A DNA stretch of 64,000 bases from Steroidobacteraceae bacterium (GCA_019634895.1 JAHCAM010000002.1:1-64000), one strand, 5' to 3'. Positions 10,001-17,696 are shown, numbered from the stretch's first letter. Program-made: numbers and translations. The notes: generated from the letters alone by a model not told the origin.

Positions 10001-10415
10001 GACCCTGCGCGACGGGATGGAGGCCTACATCGTCAACCAGGGCCTGGAGAAATTCCGCGGCAGGATCACGCCCCGCAACGGCTTCACCAGCCCCTGGCTG
10101 TCGGTGCTCGACCTGCGCCTCAAGCAGGAACTGCCGGTGTGGGGCCGCATGCGCGGCGCGCTGACGCTCGACGTCGAGAATCTCGCCAACCTGATCAACT
10201 CCGACTGGGGCCAGTTGCGGCAGGTCAGCTTCCCGTACGTGACGCCGGTCGTGGACGTGAACCGCATCTCGACCACGGGCTGCGCGGCGGGCCAGTCGTC
10301 CTGCTACGTGTACCGGGCGCGCTCGGGCCAGACCGGGCCGGTGGCGCCCTCCAACACGCTGGCGGCGCTGCCGTCGGTGTGGAAGATCCAGTTCGGCATC
10401 CGCCTGGAGTTCTGA
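7023..10415 (+). CDS. TonB-dependent receptor with carboxypeptidase-like regulatory domain (Oar type)
   Basis: A 1130-residue outer-membrane receptor. Residues 1-40 form a signal peptide ending AQA. Residues about 45-130 are a carboxypeptidase-regulatory-like/CNA-B-type beta domain (VTGFVVNADGQPISGARVEI). A plug domain follows with INVVTKSGTNEFTGSAFYF, then a long barrel ending in an aromatic residue (IQFGIRLEF), as needed for outer-membrane insertion. Oar-like receptors are common in Xanthomonadales, Caulobacter and Myxococcus and import or export poorly defined, often peptide or large, substrates. GGGAG 8 nt before the ATG supports this start; a GTG 20 codons upstream is less likely. No ExbB/ExbD/TonB genes are nearby. 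A strong terminator closes the gene. Confidence 0.9.
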   Translation: MSDRRRSVRLAAAVSSILSAPAIAAGAVAIALTAAPLAQAQETASQVTGFVVNADGQPISGARVEILHVPSGTTSSATTNASGQFSATGLRVGGPYRVTARAEGHQDAVVEDLYTQLAQRSSVTLVAQPIAQLAGVEVTGASERDVTIGAGSRFGAQDVQQLPSISRDIKDVVRLDPKAWVDPTNSDALEVAGVNNRYNSITIDGVRQSDDFGLNNNGYPTQRSPLSVDAIEAVSILSAPFSVEYSAFRGSTINVVTKSGTNEFTGSAFYFKGDDGMVGNRSKDRSLSFTFEEETYGGTFGGPIIKDRLFFFGSYEKLDKIAPQEFGPAGSSFPVRVAGVTQAEYDQIVQIAQSVYGFDVGVRTDTLPEQDEKILAKLDWNINDSHRASLAWQRTEGNEVITSNNSTSQNRISAPSNWYNRSILMESTSLQLFSDWNEWFSTELKLARKEVDTGQDSLMGTDFAEMQIRTPTGGTMFIGPDEFRHANSLTNDLDTVKLKGNFFLGSHTLTVGYEREMLDIFNIFVPRSQGQFFFNPTAADPGQGLPARSGIENFQLGLAQALNYSNAFSNNANDGAASFGYDVDSIYFQDEWQVTPDFKIQAGVRMDRFSSSDTPLLNSNFATRYGYNNLATLDGRDLIMPRIGFNWQWRPDTTIYGGWGLFGGGTPNVWVSNSFSNDGVTVVATNVAAASPPITSCAGNPTQPVCALLNVDGFDLPQFYLDAHSLLRGDGPVNALDPSFEIPSQYRWNLGVKHTLPWDIEMSADVIISRVKDEVLWQDIRLVQTGTAPDGRPIYTRRSLGCTTTPCPPDTRGAGIQDLLLTNTSQGEGTVFTIDAAKTWRTRAGRFDAYLAYGYQDIKDVNPGTSSTASSNWDNVAVSDPNNPGLSTSNYEIEHQFKGAFGWRKAFFGDYETSIALVGERRSGRPFSYTFGGGTPQAVWGDPRQAARQRHLFYVPASPTDVIYEGPCSAGEVGVVAGCTAAGVFTANNAAAATLRDGMEAYIVNQGLEKFRGRITPRNGFTSPWLSVLDLRLKQELPVWGRMRGALTLDVENLANLINSDWGQLRQVSFPYVTPVVDVNRISTTGCAAGQSSCYVYRARSGQTGPVAPSNTLAALPSVWKIQFGIRLEF

Positions 10416-10432
10416 GGCGATCGCAAGCGATG

Positions 10433-10463
10433 GGGCGCGGCGGGCGACCGCCGCGCCCTTTTT
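10433..10463 (+). terminator. Rho-independent terminator of the TonB receptor gene
   Basis: A perfect 11-bp GC stem (10433-10443 with 10448-10458) is capped by a GCGA tetraloop of the GNRA type and followed by TTTTTC. It lies 17 nt after the receptor stop codon. Confidence 0.92.
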
Positions 10464-10485
10464 CTTTGCGCCAGGCGATCGTTGC

Positions 10486-10491
10486 TAGACT
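10486..10491 (+). promoter_or_regulatory. -10-like box TAGACT before ctlX
   Basis: TAGACT ends 6 nt before the ATG of the citrulline hydrolase-type gene, just after the receptor terminator. No Shine-Dalgarno is present, so a leaderless message is likely. The -35 region is poor (TTTGCG at a short spacing). Confidence 0.4.
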
Positions 10492-10497
10492 GGCGCC

Positions 10498-11442
10498 ATG
10501 AATGCGCGCGCCGCAGCCGAGCGCCAGTGCGCGGACGCCGTGCTGATGATCCGGCCCGCGCGCTTCGGCGCGAACCCGGAAACGGCGGCATCGAACCGCT
10601 TCCAGCAGGACGGCGCGGGCGCCGGCGCGGCGCAGGCCGCGCGGCGGGAATTCGACGGGCTGGTGGCGAAGCTGCGCGCCGCCGGCGTCGAGGTCCACGT
10701 TGCCGACGACACGCCGGATCCGCCGAAACCCGACGCCTGCTTCCCGAACAACTGGGTCAGCTTCCACGCCGACGGCACGGCCGTGCTGTACCCGATGATG
10801 GCGCCGTCGCGGCGCGCCGAGCGGCGGCCGGAGCTGCTGGAGCGGTTGCGCGATTCCGGATTCCGGCTCGCGCGCACGCTGGACCTGTCCGGCTGGGAAT
10901 CGCGCGGCGAGTTCCTGGAGGGCACCGGCAGCCTGGTGCTCGACCGCTGCCACCGCGTCGCCTACGCCTGCCGATCGCCGCGCACGACGCCGGCCGCGCT
11001 CGCCGATTTCGCCTCGAGGCTCGGCTACCGCACCATCGTGTTCGACGCGCGCGGGCCCGCGGGCGAGCCGCTGTACCACACCAACGTGATGATGGCGGTC
11101 GGCGAGGGATTCGCGGTCGTCTGTGCGGATGCGATTGCGGACGCGGCCGATCGCGCCGCGGTGCTCGGCGAACTCGTTGCTGCCGGGCACGAGCCCGTGG
11201 TCATCGGCGCCGAGGCGATGCACGGCTTCGCCGGCAACCTGCTGGCGCTGCGTGCGCGCGACGGCGCGCAGGTGATCGCGCTGTCGGACGCAGCCTGGGC
11301 GAGCCTGCCGCCGCAGGCGCGGGCCGCGCTCGAGCGCCATGGCCGGATCGTCGCCGCGCCGATTCCCGTGATCGAGCGCCACGGCGGCGGCAGCGTGCGC
11401 TGCATGATCGCCGAGGTTTTCCTGCCGCGCGAACGCGGCTGA
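10498..11442 (+). CDS. ctlX: Amidinotransferase-superfamily hydrolase, citrulline utilisation (CtlX) type
   Basis: A 314-residue member of the guanidino-group-modifying superfamily (arginine deiminase / dimethylargininase fold). Visible elements are VLMIRPARFGANPETA near the start, DACFPNNWVSFH with substrate-binding Asp/Asn, SRGEFLEGTGSLVLDR (acidic motif), LYHTNVMMAVG with the catalytic His, and VRCMIAEVFLP with the likely nucleophilic Cys near the C-terminus. The segment order matches proteins annotated as citrulline utilisation hydrolase CtlX. Its probable product is ornithine from citrulline, or a related hydrolysis; this is family inference. It has no partner gene for arginine catabolism here and is followed 35 nt later by plsY. 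Confidence 0.8.
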   Translation: MNARAAAERQCADAVLMIRPARFGANPETAASNRFQQDGAGAGAAQAARREFDGLVAKLRAAGVEVHVADDTPDPPKPDACFPNNWVSFHADGTAVLYPMMAPSRRAERRPELLERLRDSGFRLARTLDLSGWESRGEFLEGTGSLVLDRCHRVAYACRSPRTTPAALADFASRLGYRTIVFDARGPAGEPLYHTNVMMAVGEGFAVVCADAIADAADRAAVLGELVAAGHEPVVIGAEAMHGFAGNLLALRARDGAQVIALSDAAWASLPPQARAALERHGRIVAAPIPVIERHGGGSVRCMIAEVFLPRERG

Positions 11443-11477
11443 TAGAATCGGCGCATCCCCCGCGCCGGAAGCCTTGC

Positions 11478-12128
11478 GTGCTCGAACTCGGCCTCAAGAC
11501 GCTGATCGCCTACCTGCTGGGCTCCGTGATGGGCGGGCTCATCGCCGGTTCCCGGCGCGGCGTGGACATCCGCGAGCAGGGCAGCGGCAACCTGGGCGGC
11601 ACCAATGCGCTGCGCACCCAGGGCTTCTGGTTCGCCTTCGCCACCGTCGTCGTCGACGTGGCCAAGGGCTGGCTGGCGGCAGGCTGGCTGCCGGGCGCGG
11701 ACCTGCCCGGCGTGGCGGCGGACCCGACGATCGGCCGTGAATGGCTGGCGGCGTCCTGCGCGGCGGCCGCTGTCGCGGGCCACGTCTGGCCGCTGTACCA
11801 CGAGTTCCGCGGCGGCAAGGGCGGCGCGACCCTGATCGGCGCGCTCCTCGCGCTCGCGCCGGCCACCGTCCCGGTCGCGCTGGGTGCGTGGCTGCTGGTG
11901 GCGATGCTGAGCGGCTACGCCGGGCTCGCGACCATGCTCGCCGCGGCCTCGGTGCCGATCGCCGCGCAGCTGTTCCATCCCGGCGCGCGGGGGCTGCTCG
12001 CGCTCTCGCTCGCGATGGCCGCGTTCATCGTCTGGACGCACCGCAGCAACATTGCGCGCATGCGCGCCGGCAAGGAGGCGCGGCTGGGGCGCCTGTGGCT
12101 GCTCGGTCCGCGGACGCCGCGCACATGA
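11478..12128 (+). CDS. plsY: Acyl-phosphate:glycerol-3-phosphate acyltransferase PlsY
   Basis: A 216-residue integral membrane enzyme making lysophosphatidate from glycerol-3-phosphate and acyl-phosphate, the first committed step of phospholipid synthesis. About five hydrophobic segments are visible. The three conserved cytoplasmic motifs are SGNLGGTNALR, the glycine-rich GHVWPLYHEFRGGKGGAT, and a C-terminal basic stretch after THRSNIARMRAGKEARL. The start is a GTG at 11478 with a weak GGAA upstream, and a TAGAAT box lies at 11443-11448, so this gene may have its own promoter. Its TGA overlaps the ATG of birA. The usual neighbour of plsY in many gammaproteobacteria (folB) is absent. Confidence 0.93.
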   Translation: MLELGLKTLIAYLLGSVMGGLIAGSRRGVDIREQGSGNLGGTNALRTQGFWFAFATVVVDVAKGWLAAGWLPGADLPGVAADPTIGREWLAASCAAAAVAGHVWPLYHEFRGGKGGATLIGALLALAPATVPVALGAWLLVAMLSGYAGLATMLAAASVPIAAQLFHPGARGLLALSLAMAAFIVWTHRSNIARMRAGKEARLGRLWLLGPRTPRT

Positions 12129-13105
12129 GCCGGCGCGCCGAACTGCTGCGCCTGCTCGCAGACGGCAGCCTGCATTCCGGGGAAGAACTGGCCGAGGCGC
12201 TCTCGGTTTCGCGCGCCGCGGTCTGGAAGCGGTTGCAACAGCTCGGCGAGCTCGGCATCGAGCTCGTCGCTCGGCCTGGTCGGGGTTACCGCCTGGCGCA
12301 GCCGCTCGACCTGCTGGACGCCGCGGCCATCCGCCGCGCACTGCCGCAGTGGCCTGCCGAGCGCCTGCGCAACTTCGAGGTGCTCGAGGAAACGGCTTCG
12401 ACCAGCGACCGGCTGCTGGCCGTCGCCGACCTGCCGCCCGGCCGCTTCGACGCCTGCATTGCCGAGTTCCAGACCGCCGGGCGCGGGCGCCGCGGGCGGC
12501 ATTGGCTCGCGCCATATGCCTCGGGCCTGTGCCTGTCGGTCAACTGGAATTTCCGGGAAGCCCCGGCGGCGCTCTCGGCGCTGTCGCTGGCCGCGGGCGT
12601 GGCCGTGCTGCGCGCGCTGGCGCGCCTGGGCGTCCCCGGCCTCGCGCTCAAGTGGCCGAACGACATCGTTGCCGGGGGGCGCAAGCTCGGCGGCCTGCTG
12701 ATCGACCTGCGCGGGGAGGCGGCGGGCCCGGCCTACGTCGTGGTCGGGGTCGGCATCAACGTGCGCCTGCCGCCTGCGACGCTCGCGGCCATCGCCGCCG
12801 GCGGCTTCGAGGCCACCGACCTGGCGTCGCTCGGATGCACGGTGCTTCGCAGCGCGCTGGCGGCGGCGCTGGTGACGGAGCTGGCACTCATGCTCGAGGA
12901 ATTCGGCGCGCGCGGCATGGCGGCCTTCGCCGAGGAATGGCGCGCGGCGGATGCGCTGGCCGACCGGCGCGTGCGCGTGCTGCAGGACGGGCAGGCGTTC
13001 GAAGGGCGGGCCTGCGGGGTGGACGCGGACGGCGCCCTGCTGCTGGAAGTCGCCGGTGGCCGGCGGCGGGTCCTCTCCGGAGAAGTCTCGGTGCGAAGCG
13101 CTTAG
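12125..13105 (+). CDS. birA: Bifunctional biotin ligase / biotin operon repressor BirA
   Basis: A 326-residue protein. Residues 1-65 are a winged helix (SGEELAEALSVSRAAVWKRL), so it is the repressor-type BirA. The central catalytic domain has TSTSD-like ETASTSDRL, the biotin/AMP loop GRGRRGR and KWPNDI with the catalytic lysine. GVGINV and a C-terminal SH3-like domain follow. It activates biotin to biotinyl-AMP and attaches it to acetyl-CoA carboxylase carrier protein, and may repress biotin genes. The ATG overlaps the plsY stop (ATGA). In many relatives coaX follows birA; here a SPOR-like gene takes that place. Confidence 0.95.
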   Translation: MSRRAELLRLLADGSLHSGEELAEALSVSRAAVWKRLQQLGELGIELVARPGRGYRLAQPLDLLDAAAIRRALPQWPAERLRNFEVLEETASTSDRLLAVADLPPGRFDACIAEFQTAGRGRRGRHWLAPYASGLCLSVNWNFREAPAALSALSLAAGVAVLRALARLGVPGLALKWPNDIVAGGRKLGGLLIDLRGEAAGPAYVVVGVGINVRLPPATLAAIAAGGFEATDLASLGCTVLRSALAAALVTELALMLEEFGARGMAAFAEEWRAADALADRRVRVLQDGQAFEGRACGVDADGALLLEVAGGRRRVLSGEVSVRSA

Positions 13106-13108
13106 AAT
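13103..13108 (+). promoter_or_regulatory. -10-like box TAGAAT overlapping the birA stop codon
   Basis: TAGAAT contains the birA stop TAG and ends 7 nt before the ATG of the SPOR-like gene, which has no Shine-Dalgarno. A leaderless transcript is plausible. Confidence 0.4.
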
Positions 13109-13115
13109 CCCCGGC

Positions 13116-13763
13116 ATGAAGCTGCTGGTCGCGCTGCTGCTGTTCGCGAACATCGCCTGGTATGCCTGGACTCAGTGGTTCGGCGGGCGCGCGCCCACGC
13201 CGGCGGCCACAACCCGGCCGGCGGGACCTGCGCTGGTGCTGGCGCGGGAGGCGCCGCCGTCCGCGGCACCACAGGCGGCGGCCGTGCGCTCTGCCGCGAA
13301 CTGCCTGAGCCTCGGCCCGTTCACGGACCTGACCGATGCCGCGCGCGCGGCGACGCTGCTGCGCGAGAACGAGCTCGAGCCGCGCCAGCGCACCAGCGAG
13401 GGAATCGTCTGGAAGGGTTACTGGGTCGCGCTCGACGGCCTGCCGGACCGCGCCGCGGCCGACGGCGTCATCGAGCGGCTGCGGCGCTTCGGCATCGGCG
13501 ATGCCTACGCGATGCCGGGCGACGGCAACCGGATCACGATCTCGCTCGGCCTGTTCAGCGAGCGCCAGCGTGCGCTGCGGCGCATGGACGACGTCAAGGC
13601 GCTCGGCCTCGAGCCGCGCGTCTCGGAACGCGAGCGCAGCGGCACCGTGTACTGGATCGACGTGAACGTCGAGCCGCCCGCGACGCTGCCCGACGCCGCG
13701 CGCCTGCACGGCGAGGGCGGGCGCATCCTGCGCCTGGAAGTGAAGCCCTGCGAACCGCGCTAG
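13116..13763 (+). CDS. SPOR-domain-like membrane-anchored protein
   Basis: A 215-residue protein with one N-terminal transmembrane helix (residues about 3-19) and a Pro/Ala linker. The periplasmic part has two SPOR-like beta-alpha-beta segments: CLSLGPFTDLTDAARAATLL with GYWVALDGLPDRAAAD, and RITISLGLFSERQRALRRM. SPOR domains bind denuded glycan strands at division sites, which would place this protein at the septum. The repeats are divergent, so the call is moderate. Position after birA is common for such SPOR-like genes in related genomes, as I recall. Translation may begin on a leaderless message from the TAGAAT box before it. Confidence 0.7.
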   Translation: MKLLVALLLFANIAWYAWTQWFGGRAPTPAATTRPAGPALVLAREAPPSAAPQAAAVRSAANCLSLGPFTDLTDAARAATLLRENELEPRQRTSEGIVWKGYWVALDGLPDRAAADGVIERLRRFGIGDAYAMPGDGNRITISLGLFSERQRALRRMDDVKALGLEPRVSERERSGTVYWIDVNVEPPATLPDAARLHGEGGRILRLEVKPCEPR

Positions 13764-13776
13764 AATGCCGGCCGAC

Positions 13777-13852
13777 GCCGGCGTAGCTCAGCTGGTAGAG
13801 CAGTGGTTTTGTAAACCTCAGGTCGGGGGTTCGACTCCCTCCGCCGGCACCA
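13777..13852 (+). tRNA. tRNA-Thr(TGT)
   Basis: A 76-nt gene including encoded CCA. The acceptor stem GCCGGCG pairs with CGCCGGC. D-arm TAGCTCAGCTGGTAGAGC, anticodon TGT in loop TTTGTAA and a GTTCGAC T-loop are all present. One base pair of the anticodon stem (28:42, T opposite T) is unpaired by my folding. A TAGAAT box at 13761-13766, overlapping the SPOR-gene stop, is a plausible -10 for it. Confidence 0.95.
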
Positions 13853-13871
13853 CACGCGAACGAGGGACCGC

Positions 13872-15356
13872 ATGGCGCGCATCGCGGTAGGCGGTTTCCA
13901 GCACGAGACCAACACCTTCGCGCCGCATGCGGCGGGGCTCGCGCAGTTCGTCGAAGCGGACGCCTGGCCCGGACTGGTGCGCGGCGGCGAGATGCTGGAG
14001 GCCGTCGCCGGCATCAACCTGCCGGCCGCGGGTTTTGTCGCGGAGGCAAAGGCGCTCGGGCATCGCATCGAGCCGCTGCTCTGGTGCTCGGCGCAGCCGT
14101 CGGGCAAGGTCACGCGCGCGGCTTACGAATCCATCGCCGTCGAGCTGCTGCAGCGCATCGGCAACGCGCGCGGCTGCGACGCCGTCTACCTCGACCTGCA
14201 CGGCGCCATGGTGGCGGAGCATCTCGACGACGCGGACGGCGAACTGCTGCGGCGCGTGCGCGCGGCCATCGGGCCTTCCGTCGCGCTGGTCGCCAGCCTC
14301 GATTTCCACGCCAACGTCGCGCCGCTGATGGTCGAGCAGGCGGATGCGCTGGTCGCCTACCGCAGCTACCCGCACGTGGACATGGCCGCGACCGGCGCGC
14401 GCGCGATGGAAGCGCTCGCGTGCATCCTGCGCCGGCCCGTGACCGCGCGCGTGCACCGGCCGCTGCCTTACCTGATGCCGCTCACCTCGCAGTGCACGCT
14501 CATCGAACCGCTCGCCTCGCTGATGCCGCGCGCGGCGGCGCTCGAGCGCGGCAGCGCGGTCTCGCTCTGCCTGACGCCAGGCTTCCCGCTTGCCGACGTG
14601 CCGGAATGCGGCCCGGTCGTATTCGGGTCGGGCCACGACGGCCTGGCGCTCGCGCGGTCAGCGGATGCGCTCTATCGCGAGACGCTGGAGCGGGAAGGGG
14701 AGCTCGCGCTCGAACTGGTGTCCATCGAGGCGGCGATCGCCGGGGCCCGGGCGTTGCCATCGAAAGCGCGTGGCCCGCTGATCCTCGCCGATACGCAGGA
14801 CAATCCGGGCGCGGGCGGCAACGCCGACACCACTTCGCTGCTCAAGGCGCTGGTCGCGGCCGCGATTCCCGGCACGGTTGCCGGCGTCATCTGGGACCCG
14901 GCCGCCGCGGCGGCCGCGCACGAGAAGGGCGCAGGCGCGAGCCTGGAACTGGCGCTGGGCGCGCACAGCGGATTCCCCGGCGAGACGCCGCTCACAGGCC
15001 GCTTCCAGGTACTCGCGCTCGGCGACGGGCGCTTCACCGGCACCGGGCCGTTCTACCGCGGCGGGCGCTTCGAGCTCGGCCCGATGGCGCGCGTCGCCGC
15101 AGGCCCGGTCGAAATCGTGATCTCGAGCCGCAAGCAGCAGGCCGCGGATCAGGCCATGTTCCGGCACGTCGGCTGCGAGCCGGCCGCTGCGCGGGTCCTG
15201 ATGCTGAAGAGCTCGGTGCACTTCCGCGCCGATTTCGGGCCGATCGCCCACCGCGTGCTGGTGGTCGAGGCGCCCGGACCCAACGTGGCCGATCCGGGCC
15301 GCCTGCCGTTCACGAAACTCCCGCCCGGGCGCCGGCTGCGGCCGCGCCGCGGCTGA
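13872..15356 (+). CDS. M81 family metallopeptidase (microcystinase C / MlrC-like)
   Basis: A 494-residue protein. The N-terminal domain opens with the family hallmark IAVGGFQHETNTFAP and has YLDLHGAMV, SLDFHANV and YRSYPHVD; Asp144, His146 and His168 are likely zinc ligands. The C-terminal MlrC domain follows (ADTQDNPGAGGNADTT). The founding member degrades linearised microcystin tetrapeptide, but most relatives occur in bacteria with no link to cyanotoxin and probably cleave small peptides or amides. AGGGA 5 nt upstream supports the ATG. It follows tRNA-Thr by 19 nt and is 37 nt ahead of the stress-protein gene. Confidence 0.85.
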   Translation: MARIAVGGFQHETNTFAPHAAGLAQFVEADAWPGLVRGGEMLEAVAGINLPAAGFVAEAKALGHRIEPLLWCSAQPSGKVTRAAYESIAVELLQRIGNARGCDAVYLDLHGAMVAEHLDDADGELLRRVRAAIGPSVALVASLDFHANVAPLMVEQADALVAYRSYPHVDMAATGARAMEALACILRRPVTARVHRPLPYLMPLTSQCTLIEPLASLMPRAAALERGSAVSLCLTPGFPLADVPECGPVVFGSGHDGLALARSADALYRETLEREGELALELVSIEAAIAGARALPSKARGPLILADTQDNPGAGGNADTTSLLKALVAAAIPGTVAGVIWDPAAAAAAHEKGAGASLELALGAHSGFPGETPLTGRFQVLALGDGRFTGTGPFYRGGRFELGPMARVAAGPVEIVISSRKQQAADQAMFRHVGCEPAAARVLMLKSSVHFRADFGPIAHRVLVVEAPGPNVADPGRLPFTKLPPGRRLRPRRG

Positions 15357-15381
15357 GCGCGCGGGCGGCCCCGGACCCCGG

Positions 15382-15387
15382 TAAACT
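15382..15387 (+). promoter_or_regulatory. -10-like box TAAACT before the universal stress protein gene
   Basis: TAAACT ends 6 nt before the ATG; the sequence between (GCGCAC) has no ribosome site. This is the same arrangement as upstream of ctlX and the SPOR-like gene. Confidence 0.35.
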
Positions 15388-15393
15388 GCGCAC

Positions 15394-15822
15394 ATGCACA
15401 AGATTCTGGTCGCGATCGACGGTTCGGACACCTCCATGCGGGCGCTCGACTTCGCCGCGCAGCAGGCGCGCCTGGCGCCGGCGGCGGAGCTGCACGTGCT
15501 GACCGTGCAACCGCTCGCCAGCACCTACACCGCCTGGGAGATCTACGTGTCGGCCGACAGGCTCAGGGAGATCGCGGAGGGACGCGCGCGCGCGATCCTG
15601 GACGCGGCGGCGGCACGGCTGAAGGACGCCGGCTGCAAGTTCGCGCTCGAACAGATCGAAGGCGACCCGGCGGAGACCATCGCCGCGCGCGCCGGCGAGC
15701 TCGGCTGCGAATCCATCACGATGGGCACGCGCGGCGCCGGGCAGGTCAGCATCCTGGTCATGGGCTCGGTCGCGCAGCGCGTCGTGTACCACGCCGCGGT
15801 CCCGGTGACGCTGGTCAAGTAG
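15394..15822 (+). CDS. Universal stress protein (UspA family)
   Basis: A 142-residue single-domain Usp. It starts with KILVAIDGSDTSMRALDFA and ends with the ATP-binding signature MGTRGAGQVSILVMGSVAQR (G-x2-G-x9-G-S), so it is the nucleotide-binding type. Such proteins help survival under starvation or oxidative stress by unclear means and are cytoplasmic dimers. Its stop lies only 9 nt from the stop of the convergent TRAP permease gene, and I see no terminator between them. Confidence 0.92.
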   Translation: MHKILVAIDGSDTSMRALDFAAQQARLAPAAELHVLTVQPLASTYTAWEIYVSADRLREIAEGRARAILDAAAARLKDAGCKFALEQIEGDPAETIAARAGELGCESITMGTRGAGQVSILVMGSVAQRVVYHAAVPVTLVK

Positions 15823-15831
15823 CCGCGGCGC

Positions 15832-17157
15832 TCACTTCGCGTAGTACAGCTCCGGCAGCCACAGCGCGATCTGCGGGAACACGATCACCAGCGCGAGCCC
15901 GATCACCATCAGCAGCACGAACGGGATGATCGACCGGTAGATGTCGAGCAGCGTGATCTCCTTCGGCGCCATCGCCCGCATCAGGAACAGGTTGTAGCCG
16001 AAGGGCGGCGTCATGTACGCCACCTGGCAGGTGATCGTGTAGAGCACGCCGTACCAGATCGGGTTGAAGCCCAGGTGGATGATCAGCGGCACGTACAGCG
16101 GCGCCACGATGATCAGCATCGCGGTGTCGTCCAGGAAGGTGCCCATCAGCAGGTAGGTGAGCTGCATCAGCACCAGCACCTGCCAGGGCTCGAGTCCCCA
16201 CTTCTCCAGGAACAGCGTCTCGATCGCGCGCACCGCGCCCAGGCCGTCGAACACGGCGCCGAAGGCGAGCGCCGCCAGGATGATCCACATGAACATGCAG
16301 CTCACGGCCAGGCTCTTGCGCAGCGTGTCCTCCAGCACCTTGCGCGTGATGCGGCCCTTGTACCAGGCGACCAGCGTCGCCATCGCCGCTCCGACCGCCG
16401 AGCATTCCACCATGCTGGTGACGCCCATCAGGAACAGCCCGGTCATCGAGAAGATGATGACCAGCGGCAGGATGCCGGCGCCCAGCAGCCTGAACTTCTC
16501 CCGGCGCGAGATCTGGTCGCGCTCCTGCTGCGGAAGCGGCGGACCGAGGTGCGGCTGCAGCTTGCAGCGGATCAGGATGTAGGCGATGAAGAGGCCGGCG
16601 AGCATGAGGCCCGGCAGCACGCCGGCGAGCCACAGCTGCCCCACCGGCTGGCGCGCGATCATGCCGTAGAGCACCAGCACCACCGAGGGCGGGATCATGA
16701 TGCCGAGCGAGCTGCCGGCCTGGATCACGCCGGTGACCATGATCTTGTCGTAGCCGCGGCGCAGCAGCTCGGGCAGCGCGACGCTGGCGCCGATCGCGAG
16801 CCCGGCGACCGAGAGCCCGTTCATGGCCGCGATGGCGACCATCAGGAACACCGTGCCGACCGCGAGCCCGCCGCGCATGTTGCCGGTCCAGACGTGGAAC
16901 ATGCGGTACAGGTCGCCGGCGATGCCGGACTCCGACAGCATGTAGCCCATGTACACGAACATCGGCAGTGTCAGCAGCGGATACCAGTTCAGCAGCGTGA
17001 TGGTCGAGGCGAAGGGCATCTCGACCGCGCCGTCGCCCCACAGCAGCAGCGCGAACACCGCCGCGACGAAGCCGATCGCGCCGAACACGCGCTGGCCGGT
17101 CATCAGCATCAGCATCATCATCGAGAACATCAGCAGCGCGATCGCCTCGTAGCTCAT
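15832..17157 (-). CDS. dctM: TRAP transporter large permease subunit (DctM type)
   Basis: A 441-residue membrane protein with about 11-12 hydrophobic segments, matching the DctM large subunit that carries the Na+-coupled transport path. Typical segments are MTGQRVFGAIGF near the start, GNMRGGLAVGTVFLMVAIAA, SLGIMIPPSVVLVLYG, and MGTFLDDTAMLIIVAPLYVP towards the end. The last resembles the conserved D-D/E-T-A-x2-I motif of ion-transporter superfamily members. It follows dctQ with a 4-nt overlap. The substrate is set mainly by the DctP partner and is unknown. Confidence 0.92.
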   Translation of the reverse strand: MSYEAIALLMFSMMMLMLMTGQRVFGAIGFVAAVFALLLWGDGAVEMPFASTITLLNWYPLLTLPMFVYMGYMLSESGIAGDLYRMFHVWTGNMRGGLAVGTVFLMVAIAAMNGLSVAGLAIGASVALPELLRRGYDKIMVTGVIQAGSSLGIMIPPSVVLVLYGMIARQPVGQLWLAGVLPGLMLAGLFIAYILIRCKLQPHLGPPLPQQERDQISRREKFRLLGAGILPLVIIFSMTGLFLMGVTSMVECSAVGAAMATLVAWYKGRITRKVLEDTLRKSLAVSCMFMWIILAALAFGAVFDGLGAVRAIETLFLEKWGLEPWQVLVLMQLTYLLMGTFLDDTAMLIIVAPLYVPLIIHLGFNPIWYGVLYTITCQVAYMTPPFGYNLFLMRAMAPKEITLLDIYRSIIPFVLLMVIGLALVIVFPQIALWLPELYYAK

Positions 17158-17687
17158 GCGATCTCCCGCTTCGTGGCCCTGGCGAGGTCACGGAAGAAGA
17201 TCGCGATCGCCTGCAGCAGCATCAGCGCGATGCCGACGGTCATGATGATCTTGATCGGCGCCATCGGCGGCGCCCAGGCCGAGTAGTTCTTCTGCCCGTA
17301 CTGCAGCGCGTAACCGGCGCTCGAGATGCCGCCGCGCAGCAGCACGACGAGGTAGAAGACCAGGCAGAACGCCGTGATCGAGTCCATGAACGCCCTGCCG
17401 CGCTCGGTCCAGCGGCCGTAGAGCACGTCCATGCGCACGTGCGCGTCGAGCTGCATCGAGTAGCCGCCGCCCAGCAGGTAATAGGCGGCCATCAGGAACT
17501 GGGACATTTCGATGACCCAGATGAAGGGCGAGTTGAAGACGAAGCGGGAGACCGAGCCGAACAGCAGCACGGCCATCATGACCAGCATCATGTACATGAC
17601 GGCGAAGCCGAGGACGCGGTTGACCGCGTCCACGGCTCGCACGTAGGCCCGGATGAACCCGGGCATGGCCCGACCGCTAGAGGCCAT
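17154..17687 (-). CDS. dctQ: TRAP transporter small permease subunit (DctQ type)
   Basis: A 177-residue protein with four hydrophobic segments, the normal DctQ layout. Helix 1 is FAVMYMMLVMMAVLLFGSVSR; the family's typical WxxEMSQF-like segment is present as FIWVIEMSQFLMAAYYLLGG, followed by HVRMDVLYGR. It packs against DctM to complete the membrane unit. The start is uncertain: ATG 17687 has a weak site, and an in-frame ATG seven codons later is possible. It lies 9 nt after dctP and overlaps dctM. Confidence 0.9.
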   Translation of the reverse strand: MASSGRAMPGFIRAYVRAVDAVNRVLGFAVMYMMLVMMAVLLFGSVSRFVFNSPFIWVIEMSQFLMAAYYLLGGGYSMQLDAHVRMDVLYGRWTERGRAFMDSITAFCLVFYLVVLLRGGISSAGYALQYGQKNYSAWAPPMAPIKIIMTVGIALMLLQAIAIFFRDLARATKREIA

Positions 17688-17696
17688 CGGCCCCGG

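Noticed and set aside
13777..15822. tRNA-Thr(TGT) as an attachment site of a genomic island covering the M81, TRAP and GS genes
   Set aside because: I found no integrase and no direct repeat of the tRNA 3' end downstream; base composition looks uniform.
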